Assembly: GCA_051010055.1 (NCBI GenBank)
Contig: JBPCVY010000104.1
Coordinates: 1-9,723, forward strand
From: CAJQND01 sp051010055
GTDB taxonomy: Bacteria > Pseudomonadota > Alphaproteobacteria > Rhizobiales > CAJQND01
Direction: 5' to 3'
DNA length: 9,723 nucleotides
Under the pieces are notes generated by a model. That model worked only from the letters and a program-made list of their open reading frames with translations. It was not told where the DNA came from and did no database searches. The translations under genes were made by a program, and so were the position numbers. Shown here in pieces: positions 1 to 5,512 of this stretch (position 1 is the first letter of the stretch; each line of letters begins with the position of its first letter).

Positions 1-70
1 GGGTGAGATATTCCCTTAAGGAAACGGGAACCTTGGCGGCCTTGAGCTCAAGAAAAAAGGTGCTGAACAT
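1..70 (-). CDS. VWA domain-containing CoxE-like protein, N-terminal fragment (runs off left edge)
   Basis: Only the first 23 codons are present; the gene continues beyond position 1. The translation starts MFSTFFLELKAAKVPVSLRE, which I recognise as the usual beginning of CoxE-like VWA proteins of alphaproteobacteria (a short helix, then the 'VPVSLREYLT' type motif). These proteins carry a C-terminal von Willebrand A domain and normally work with a MoxR-type AAA+ ATPase in maturing or remodelling other proteins. The start is ATG at 68-70, preceded by AAGAGGG, which gives an acceptable ribosome binding site about 4-5 bases upstream. A moxR gene lies at 6090-6935 on the same strand, the likely partner, but six kilobases away. 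The VWA domain with its MIDAS residues is not in the window, so the call rests on a short N-terminus alone. Confidence 0.68.
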   Translation of the reverse strand, partial: MFSTFFLELKAAKVPVSLREYLT

Positions 71-102
71 GGGCCCTCTTGTAGCGCAGGACGGTTCAGC
101 AC
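60..102 (-). promoter_or_regulatory. Hairpin spanning the VWA gene start
   Basis: GTGCTGAAC at 60-68 and GTTCAGCAC at 94-102 are perfect 9-base inverted arms with a 25-base loop. On the minus-strand mRNA the loop holds the ribosome binding site, and the downstream arm covers the G of the start codon and the codons just after it. The run of six T that follows is coding (Phe-Phe of the VWA protein), so the structure resembles a terminator but sits at a gene start. A role in translational control or attenuation is inference. Confidence 0.35.
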
Positions 103-146
103 GGCAACCATGAACGCGCTGCTTCCGGTTCAACGCTTTTCCCGCT

Positions 147-189
147 TCATCCCTCGAGACGGTGGCTGCGCCACCTCCTCAGGGTGAGG
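147..189. repeat. REP-like imperfect palindrome
   Basis: TCATCCCTCGAGACGGTGGC (147-166), the spacer TGC, and GCCACCTCCTCAGGGTGA form a long imperfect inverted repeat. The pattern 'CCTCACCCTGAGGA...TCTCGAGGGATGA' resembles the dispersed intergenic palindromes common in Hyphomicrobiales genomes. It lies in the non-coding gap between the maturase end and the VWA gene. Only one copy is in the window, so the repeat status is inferred from resemblance. Confidence 0.5.
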
Positions 190-250
190 TTTTTGGGTAC
201 CCGCACTTTGCAACCTCATGGCGAAGAGCGGCGAAGCAACATTGCATCAA

Positions 251-330
251 GGGCGCGACTGCGCCCCGGGCTTTTGCCCGCCCCCGCGGAGGCGATGGCG
301 AAGGGCCTTGGCCCGAGGCCAACTGCCTCG
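251..330. repeat. Cluster of G+C-rich palindromes, probable intergenic repeat element
   Basis: Four short hairpins follow one another: GGGCGC-GACT-GCGCCC (251-266), CGGGC-TTTT-GCCCG (267-280), GGGCC-TT-GGCCC (303-314) and CGAGGC-CAACT-GCCTCG (314-330). The whole stretch 103-399 has no ORF with a credible start or protein character on either strand. It separates the maturase stop from the VWA gene. A composite dispersed repeat is the simplest reading; a structured non-coding RNA is the alternative, but I cannot match it to any known RNA family. Confidence 0.45.
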
Positions 331-399
331 AGCGAAAAATACTGGCCAAGCTGAACGACGAAATAATCCTTCTCGAAACATGGCAGCACACGAAGTGTG

Positions 400-1824
400 T
401 CAGCCCGTGTTGCGGCTCTTTCCAGTTGCGGCGTCGTTGCCAAGGAAATTCCAGGCAAGACGCATTTCGTCTTCAATGGGCAGGCATTCGGTCTTGCCTT
501 CATTGACCGTCTGCAGCGGGCAGCCACTGGTGCAGACAAACCGGTACTTGCAGCGTCCGCACACCGGGTTTTGTACAGCGTTCAAGCTGTCCCATTCCTG
601 TTTTCTGGTGTTGTCGATTTTGAACTCGGGATAGTAAGTGCCGATTTTGGCCTTTTCGTTCCCTGCGCCTTCGAAGCATGTGTAAAGGCCGCCGAAGGGG
701 TCAAACACGTACTGGCCCAAAACCGCCTCGCACCGCCATATGGTCGGCGTCAAGATACCCTCATCCTGCAGCATGCGGCGCACATATTCATAACCGCGGA
801 AGTTCTTCATGGTGAAAATCGACGCCATGACGGGGTGTTCGCGGAACATGTGAATGATTTTCCCAATCAACTCATCGGGTTTTGGCAGCCATTTGTAGTT
901 TCCGTTGACCTCGCTATGGTCAGTGACCGGCGCGATGTAGGCGGAAAACTACTCATAGTCTGTCCACCCACGTTTCACCAGAAAATCTGCCAGTTCGGGA
1001 AGGGTGTCGATATTCATGAAGTCGACATTGATCCGCAGGCTGATGCGCATGCCGGCGGCAAGCCCCTTGTCCATCGATACCGCGATATCATCGAACGAAC
1101 CCTTGCCGCCAATGGCGAACCTGCGTTTGTCGTGATAGTCCTTCGGCCCGTCTATGGTGACCTGTCAATCGCGCGGGAAATAGCCGATAGACTGGAAAAA
1201 TCCCACATATTTGTCGAGATGAACGCCATTGGTTGTGATGGAGTAGTGAAAATCGCGCTCCTTGGCATAGGCGGTAATTTTCTTCACCAGGGTGAAGACC
1301 TCCTTGTCTTCCGCCAATGGTTCCCCGCCCACAATCTGAATGAGCGGTACGCGGGTGAGCAAATTTCTGGATTTGATTTCCGCTTCGTTCTTTTCCTCGC
1401 AATCATCAATAACCTCGAAGATGCGGCCAAGCTGCTCATCTGTGATGTTGTATCCGGTGTCCTTTTCCTTGCGCACCTGCTTCTGGAAGCAATAAACGCA
1501 TCTCAAATTGCAGTCATAAGTCAAAACGATCTGATACTGGCGGATGGGGTTTGCTTCTGGCAGGCCGGACTTGAAGGCGCTGAATGTGGTGTCGATAAGC
1601 GCGTCCTCTTCCTCTGCGCAATCATAGATGAACCCTTTATTCTGCAGGGCCTCAAGCGTTGTTGCGGAAATCTCAACCTGTTCCTGGTCTATGAACCTGG
1701 CTTTTATCTGTTTTGCCAGCCGGCGGCTGATGACGCTGGCGCGTCCGTGGAAGATGTTCTGGATGACCGAGCGGTCGGGCTGATCGTCCAAATCAATGAT
1801 GACATTGTAGTGGCTATAATACAT
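400..1824 (-). pseudogene. Radical SAM/SPASM peptide maturase, interrupted by two in-frame stop codons
   Basis: One continuous frame of 474 codons reads from ATG at 1822-1824 (GGAGG upstream) to TGA at 400-402, broken by TGA at 1165-1167 (codon 220) and TAG at 949-951 (codon 292). There is no frame change. The radical SAM cluster motif CNLRCVYC gives Cys105, 109 and 112, and GGEP (166-169) is the SAM-binding motif. After the first stop comes QVTIDGPKDYHDKRR, a signature strand of SPASM-family maturases. The C-terminal SPASM domain keeps Cys365, 383, 422, 425, 431, 435 and 447, including C-x2-C-x5-C-x3-C. The first 95 or so residues, before the radical SAM core, could include a precursor-recognition domain (inference). 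Such enzymes use a 4Fe-4S cluster and SAM to install thioether or other cross-links on peptides, with auxiliary clusters bound by SPASM. The upstream cysteine-rich peptide is the natural substrate. Every key residue persists, so the stops look recent or artefactual. The function class is secure; the exact modification is not. Confidence 0.87.
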
Positions 1825-1864
1825 TCCTCGCGCCCTCCAGGGGCAACGCAAAGGGGAAGTGTGG

Positions 1865-1895
1865 CCGGCTTTCACACACGGTGTGCAAAAGCCGG
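1865..1895 (-). promoter_or_regulatory. Intercistronic hairpin between peptide and maturase genes
   Basis: CCGGCTTT (1865-1872) pairs with AAAGCCGG (1888-1895), and inside it CACAC (1873-1877) pairs with GTGTG (1881-1885), with loop ACG and a 2-base bulge. No U-tract follows on the minus strand, so it is not a classical terminator. In RiPP operons a stem-loop at this place commonly limits read-through or protects the upstream message, giving more precursor than enzyme. That role here is inference from position. Confidence 0.5.
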
Positions 1896-1924
1896 AGTTT
1901 TAAACTGCAAGTTCAGGAAGAATT

Positions 1925-2128
1925 CTAGCTGACCTGCAGGCAGCAGTCGCATGCTTGTAAGCAGCATGAAGCGACAACGTCCTGAAGTTCATCCACCGTG
2001 CCTGCACCCTTTGTTTTCAAAAGATCCTGGATGCCGACGTCGATATCGAAAATGAAATCGGGTTTTTTCAGTTCAATTTTTTCAGTTGATGCAGCACCTC
2101 TCGGAGTGCCTTTCGGGCGAACTGCCAT
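1925..2128 (-). CDS. Putative RiPP precursor peptide with Cys-rich C-terminal core
   Basis: This 67-residue ORF starts at ATG 2126-2128 behind AAAGGAGAGG, an excellent ribosome binding site, and has a consensus -10 box about 80 bases upstream. Residues 1-53 are polar and free of cysteine, with the stretch PDFIFDIDVGIQDLL (23-37), which would act as leader. The last 14 residues read SCCLQACDCCLQVS: five cysteines (55, 56, 60, 62, 63) in a CCLQ-ACD-CCLQ repeat. A cysteine-free leader with all cysteines at the C-terminus, immediately upstream of a radical SAM/SPASM gene on the same strand, is the usual arrangement of a cross-linked peptide such as a sactipeptide or ranthipeptide. I do not recognise the family. 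No double-Gly leader-cleavage site is evident; GAG at 41-43 is the nearest candidate. Alternative: a small Cys-rich metal-binding protein, which fits the adjacent maturase less well. Confidence 0.68.
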   Translation of the reverse strand: MAVRPKGTPRGAASTEKIELKKPDFIFDIDVGIQDLLKTKGAGTVDELQDVVASCCLQACDCCLQVS

Positions 2129-2209
2129 CTTGCCTCTCCTTTCGCAATTATGAATTGTATTTAAATTTAATACACAAAAAGGTAGCGCAATTTTAAGTAG
2201 AATAAAAAC

Positions 2210-2238
2210 ATTATAGCAATTTTTAGGATTGTTTTCAG
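2210..2238 (-). promoter_or_regulatory. Promoter of the peptide-maturase unit
   Basis: On the minus strand CTGAAA (2233-2238), a 17-base spacer and a perfect TATAAT (2210-2215) form a sigma-70-like promoter. Transcription would begin near 2203, leaving a 5' leader of about 75 bases before the peptide ATG at 2128. The surrounding 2140-2240 is clearly more A+T rich than the rest of the window, which may reflect foreign origin. The -35 box matches TTGACA at four of six positions. Confidence 0.6.
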
Positions 2239-2392
2239 AATGGAATCACTAAATGTTCCCATTTGAACCGGCAACAGCACTTTATGTCTGCAGAAATGAC
2301 CAGCGAAAATATCTTTTCCACGCACTCCCCAGTGGCAAGTTGCACACTCGATGCTCTACAGGATTTGGGTGAAGGGAACCGCTCCTTCAATT
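2239..2392. other. Gap upstream of the peptide promoter, no confident gene
   Basis: I see no secure gene here. Two short frames cross it. One on the minus strand (2235-2396, 53 codons) begins MKLKERFPSPKSC and contains KCCCRFKWEH; its ATG overlaps the stop of the 2393-2602 ORF as ATGA, with GGAAGG directly abutting the ATG. One on the plus strand (2284-2430, 48 codons) has no ribosome binding site. Neither has convincing protein character. Confidence 0.4.
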
Positions 2393-2602
2393 TCATCCTT
2401 CCGCTGCGTCTGACGGCCTGCTCGTTATGAGGAATGGGGCGTTGCTCCCATTCGCGCCCCTGACGGCCCGGGTCAATATTTCAGCCCAGCTTTTGCGGTA
2501 GGCGGAGGGAAGGGGAGCTTCGGCCTTTTGCAGGTTTTCAGCTTCGATCTCTACCAGCAGAAGCTGGTGCTGAACGTGTTGATTGTCATAGTAAGGTCCC
2601 AT
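2393..2602 (-). CDS. Small hypothetical protein, 69 residues
   Basis: The frame opens at ATG 2600-2602 behind AGAGGA about 8-9 bases upstream, a fair ribosome binding site, and closes at TGA 2393-2395. The protein begins MGPYYDNQHVQHQLLLVEIE and is hydrophilic, with one short helical stretch (about 13-25), a central SAYRKSWAEIL segment, no cysteine, no signal peptide and no membrane segment. I do not recognise it. It lies on the same strand between ycjF and the peptide gene, so it could be the first gene of the RiPP-like unit or an unrelated orphan. An array of TGTCAG half-sites sits 47-97 bases upstream of its start. Confidence 0.42.
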   Translation of the reverse strand: MGPYYDNQHVQHQLLLVEIEAENLQKAEAPLPSAYRKSWAEILTRAVRGANGSNAPFLITSRPSDAAEG

Positions 2603-2648
2603 CGCAAAATTCCTCTTTTTTGGATGGGAGAAGTGTACGCGCTCACTG

Positions 2649-2699
2649 CTGACAGATAATTGTCAGGAGTAAATCCCGCTCCTGACACAGAATGTCAGG
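2649..2699. promoter_or_regulatory. Array of four alternating CTGACA/TGTCAG half-sites
   Basis: CTGACA (2649-2654), TGTCAG (2661-2666), CTGACA (2682-2687) and TGTCAG (2693-2698) alternate in orientation. The middle pair extends to a perfect 9-base inverted repeat, TGTCAGGAG-N9-CTCCTGACA (2661-2687), and the outer pair to CCTGACA-N5-TGTCAGG (2681-2699). No T-run follows on the minus strand, so a rho-independent terminator for ycjF is unlikely in its usual form. A regulator-binding array for the 2393-2602 ORF and the genes beyond, or an mRNA 3'-end structure for ycjXF, are both possible. Confidence 0.5.
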
Positions 2700-2713
2700 A
2701 AAGAAGTGGTGGC

Positions 2714-3856
2714 TTAGTCCTCTTTGCTGGAAACTTTCTCCTGGCCTTTGAATGAACCCACCAGCTCGCTCAGGAACTCGTTCAGGCCCGGGCGAGGGAT
2801 GGCCGCATAGGGCATGGGCCGGCACACATCCATGGCTGCAAGGCCGATGCGGGCGGTCATGATGCCGTTCACTGTGCCTTCGCCAAGTTTGGCTGACAAC
2901 CGCCCGGCAAGGCCGTGGCCAAGAAGGTGCTGAACGAGATTGTCGGAAAGGGCAAGCCCGCCGGTTACCGACAGATGGGTTACCACCATGCGCGCCAGCC
3001 GCAAGGTTTCAACCGAACCTGGCCGGCCACCATAAAGCCCGGCTATCTGGCGCAACATGCGCAACACCTGGGCGGCGGTAAACAATATGTCGAATGCAGG
3101 CGCGGGGTTTACCGCAGTAATCAGCGACACCCGCTTGGCAGCCTTGATAATGAGGCGCTTTGCTTCCCCATCCAGCGGGGCCATTAGTTCTGTTTCCGTC
3201 AGCTTCAGCCAATCGGCACCATCCAGCACCTCGTCATCGTGGGCGGCTAGGCGCGACAGGGGCCAGGCCATATCTTTGCGGCCACTGTAGAACGAACGAA
3301 TGCGCCCGGCGGCGGTTTGGCCGCCTTTTCCGGATAAAAGCGCCTGTTCTGCATTATGGCGCAGCTCAGTGAGCCGGCGCAGGCGGGCAACACCGATTAT
3401 CTCGCGCAAGATTATGATAACCAGGGCCGCCGCAGCAAGCGCCATGAGCCCTGTTGCAGCCCATCCCAGCCATTCAGAACGGGCAAACAGCTGTTCCACG
3501 AGCTGGGTGAACCATAGACCGATGCCAAGGGAAATAAGCGCGCCGACGGCGGAAACGAAAATCGCTCCCCATTTCAGGCCGCGCGCGGATGGCAAATGGT
3601 TGGCGGGAACAAGTGCGCCCTTGCTTGCCGGGTCATCGAACGGGAGTTCTTTTTCATCAACCGGTGGCGCTTCGGGCGCTTTCATGGCGCGGGGGGCACG
3701 GGCTTCGGTTGCCGGGCGCTGCTTTTTTGCAGCGGGTTTGGCGGCAGGTTTTGCCTTCTGCTTCGGGGCTGGCTTTGGCTTTGGCGCTGGTTGCTTTTCT
3801 TCCCCGCTTTCAGGGTCGGCATCAATCTTCACAGCGCGTGGTTTGCGGGCGGTCAT
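2714..3856 (-). CDS. ycjF: YcjF-like inner membrane protein (UPF0283/TIGR01620 family)
   Basis: This 380-residue protein matches YcjF-type UPF0283 proteins in order of parts. There is a Lys/Pro/Ala-rich, probably disordered cytoplasmic N-terminus (about 1-90). Two adjacent membrane helices follow (about 95-117 and 130-152), and then a long helical DUF697-like domain containing NPAPAFDILFTAAQVLRMLR and a Gly-rich segment near GLYGGRPGS. The product should sit in the inner membrane. Its molecular role is not established; the family is nearly always encoded beside the YcjX GTPase-like protein. Here its ATG overlaps the ycjX stop as ATGA (3853-3856), so translation is coupled. The Lys/Pro/Ala-rich head is longer than in enterobacterial relatives as I remember them, a common alphaproteobacterial trait. 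The stop at 2714 is followed by the TGTCAG repeat array. Confidence 0.88.
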   Translation of the reverse strand: MTARKPRAVKIDADPESGEEKQPAPKPKPAPKQKAKPAAKPAAKKQRPATEARAPRAMKAPEAPPVDEKELPFDDPASKGALVPANHLPSARGLKWGAIFVSAVGALISLGIGLWFTQLVEQLFARSEWLGWAATGLMALAAAALVIIILREIIGVARLRRLTELRHNAEQALLSGKGGQTAAGRIRSFYSGRKDMAWPLSRLAAHDDEVLDGADWLKLTETELMAPLDGEAKRLIIKAAKRVSLITAVNPAPAFDILFTAAQVLRMLRQIAGLYGGRPGSVETLRLARMVVTHLSVTGGLALSDNLVQHLLGHGLAGRLSAKLGEGTVNGIMTARIGLAAMDVCRPMPYAAIPRPGLNEFLSELVGSFKGQEKVSSKED

Positions 3857-5316
3857 GCGAAACGGTCTCCGATAAGAAACTGCAAGGCCCGGTCAAGCCG
3901 GATATGGGGAAAGGATGGCTCGGCGCCGGGGCTTTTCGGGTCATCGAGCACCGGCGGGCGGAAGCGCAAAAAGCGCACCTGTCCCGGTTCTGCATCTGGT
4001 TTCAGGGCATCTTTGGGGTTTTCCGGCAAATCACCGGGAAAAATGGCCACCTCGGATGCGCCGTCAAAGGTTTCCCCATCAAGGATTTCGCCCTTTTCAG
4101 GTATGCCGATTATGGAGGGCAATTCCTCGCCATCCTGGCGGAGAGTCGCCTCGCGGGTGGCACGGATGGAAGAAAGGGCAAGCACGTCAATCTCCGCTCC
4201 CGCTGCGCTGGTGCGCGCCAGGGCGCCATCCACAATCTCGCGCATAATCGCTTCAAGCCTGTCATGGCTGGACTGGTGCAAATGGTCCGCCTTGGTGGCG
4301 GCAAACAAAACCCGGCCCACCTTCTTGCCTAAAATCGCGTTTAGCCAGCTGGTGCGCCCGGGGCGGAAACATTCCAGAATATCGCCCATGGCAGTGTGGA
4401 GATCGCGCACCGCATCGGGCCCTGCATTAAGCGCAGCAAGAGTGTCCACAAGCACAATCTGCCTGTCGATGCGTGCAAAATGGTTCATGAAAAAGGGTTT
4501 GACGACCCGGTTTACATAAGACTGATAGCGCCGCTCCATCATCGCCCACAAGCTACCAGAAGGCGCGGACGCATCAGAAGAGGGCAGCTCCAGCGGGGCA
4601 AAGGTAATCAGCGGTGAGCCGTCCAAATCCCCCGGCATCAAGAAACGCCCCGGGGCAACCGTTGACAGGGCAAATGCGTCTTCCCGGCAGGCTTTCAGAT
4701 AGTCAGTGAAGACGGAAGCTGCCTGGCGGGCGATGGTTTCATCTTCCGGTGCTGTCGGGTCAAGGGTTGCCAGGTGCTTCAGCCAGTCCTTAGCAACCTT
4801 GTCGCGCGGGGCGTCCTGGGCGCTGGCAAGTGTCTTTGCCGCCCACTCTCCATAGGTCATGTCGAGCAGGGGCAAATCAAGCAACCACTCGCCGGGGTAA
4901 TCCACTATATCGAGGTTCAAGGTGCCGCCTGAAACATTGCGGGCGAAGAACCCTTCCGGCTCAAATTCCACCGTCAGCCGCAATTGAGAAATGCGCCTTG
5001 TAGAGTCCGGCCAGGCCCTGTCAACACCCGCGGTGAGCTCGTCCACATGGTCTTCATAGGCAAAGCGAGGCACATCATCATCTGGTTGCGGCTGCAGGTA
5101 GGCGCGCTTTATGCGCCCGCCTGCATAAGCATCAAGCAGGGGCAGGCGTCCGCCATGCATCAGGTTGTGCACCAGGGCTGAAATGAAAATGGTCTTGCCG
5201 GCGCGCGCCAGCCCCGTCACCCCAAGCCTGATGGTGGGGTTGACCATGTCTGCCGCGTAATCGGCGAGCCCGCCCAGGGCGATTTTTGCTTCGTCGGTAA
5301 AAGAGGTGAATTTCAA
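3853..5316 (-). CDS. ycjX: YcjX-like GTPase-family protein (DUF463)
   Basis: This 487-residue protein belongs to the YcjX/DUF463 family of P-loop proteins. The Walker A motif GLARAGKT is at residues 35-42. A DxxG-like segment, DIVDYPGEW, is at 136-144, TKAD, a G4-type guanine-recognition motif, is at 341-344, and ALSSIRAT near 380-387 could serve as G5. The family is annotated as stress-linked in Escherichia coli, but the cellular role remains unclear; it is expected to associate with the membrane through its partner YcjF. The start is TTG at 5314-5316, chosen because GGAGGA lies five bases upstream and the protein begins MKFTSFTDEAKIALGGLADY, in line with the family N-terminus. The gene ends in a 4-base overlap with ycjF, so the two form an operon, with the 190-base region upstream likely carrying its promoter. 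Confidence 0.92.
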   Translation of the reverse strand: MKFTSFTDEAKIALGGLADYAADMVNPTIRLGVTGLARAGKTIFISALVHNLMHGGRLPLLDAYAGGRIKRAYLQPQPDDDVPRFAYEDHVDELTAGVDRAWPDSTRRISQLRLTVEFEPEGFFARNVSGGTLNLDIVDYPGEWLLDLPLLDMTYGEWAAKTLASAQDAPRDKVAKDWLKHLATLDPTAPEDETIARQAASVFTDYLKACREDAFALSTVAPGRFLMPGDLDGSPLITFAPLELPSSDASAPSGSLWAMMERRYQSYVNRVVKPFFMNHFARIDRQIVLVDTLAALNAGPDAVRDLHTAMGDILECFRPGRTSWLNAILGKKVGRVLFAATKADHLHQSSHDRLEAIMREIVDGALARTSAAGAEIDVLALSSIRATREATLRQDGEELPSIIGIPEKGEILDGETFDGASEVAIFPGDLPENPKDALKPDAEPGQVRFLRFRPPVLDDPKSPGAEPSFPHIRLDRALQFLIGDRFA

Positions 5317-5450
5317 ACCGGTCCTCCGTCCACCGATAGATGGCGCTTGGCGCTATGAATTGCAATATGCCCGGATTTGCAAGGTCAAAATGCCTTCCAG
5401 CAAAGGGTGAGGGTGGTGGTAAAATGATTCCGGTACTTGCGATAACCTTA

Positions 5451-5469
5451 TGAAATAGCGGGTATTTCA
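5451..5469. promoter_or_regulatory. Palindrome TGAAATA-N5-TATTTCA upstream of ycjX
   Basis: A perfect 7-base inverted repeat with a 5-base centre lies 135 bases upstream of the ycjX start. Its symmetry and spacing fit a dimeric repressor site; a weak terminator for the preceding sixA-like gene is the other option, though no T-run follows on the minus strand. No regulator can be named. Confidence 0.35.
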
Positions 5470-5481
5470 CTCTTGATACTT

Positions 5482-5512
5482 TGATTCAACTTGCTCAGAA
5501 AATGATTCAACT
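5482..5512. repeat. Direct repeat TGATTCAACT, 21 bp apart
   Basis: TGATTCAACT occurs at 5482-5491 and again at 5503-5512, exactly two helical turns apart. The second copy overlaps the stop codon of the sixA-like gene. Each copy contains GATTC, a GANTC site of the kind methylated by CcrM in alphaproteobacteria. It could be a two-site operator for ycjXF; this is inference from spacing. Confidence 0.35.

Noticed and set aside
60..102. Rho-independent terminator of the maturase operon on the minus strand
   Set aside because: The stem is followed by six T, but those T are codons of the VWA gene, whose start lies in the hairpin. A 25-base loop is also large for a terminator.
216..539. A 107-codon minus-strand frame overlapping the maturase end
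   Set aside because: It overlaps the SPASM domain in another frame and crosses the palindromic non-coding region. It has no ribosome binding site or recognisable domain.
1165..1167. TGA read as selenocysteine, or TGA/TAG recoding
   Set aside because: No convincing SECIS-like stem follows the TGA, the position before QVTIDGP is not a known catalytic cysteine, and a second, different stop (TAG) would need another mechanism. TGA also acts as a normal stop elsewhere in the window.
397..1932. A 511-codon open frame on the plus strand
   Set aside because: It lies wholly antisense to the radical SAM/SPASM frame and the end of the peptide gene. Its protein has no family character, whereas the minus-strand frame has every expected motif; its length only reflects the mirrored codon bias.
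2284..2430. A 48-codon plus-strand frame starting MSAEMTSENIF
   Set aside because: No ribosome binding site is present before the ATG, and it overlaps the minus-strand small ORF. Nothing supports expression.
3300..4519. Long plus-strand frames opposite ycjF and ycjX
   Set aside because: They are shadows of two well-supported minus-strand genes and have low-complexity, Arg/Ser/Gly-rich translations typical of antisense frames in G+C-rich DNA.
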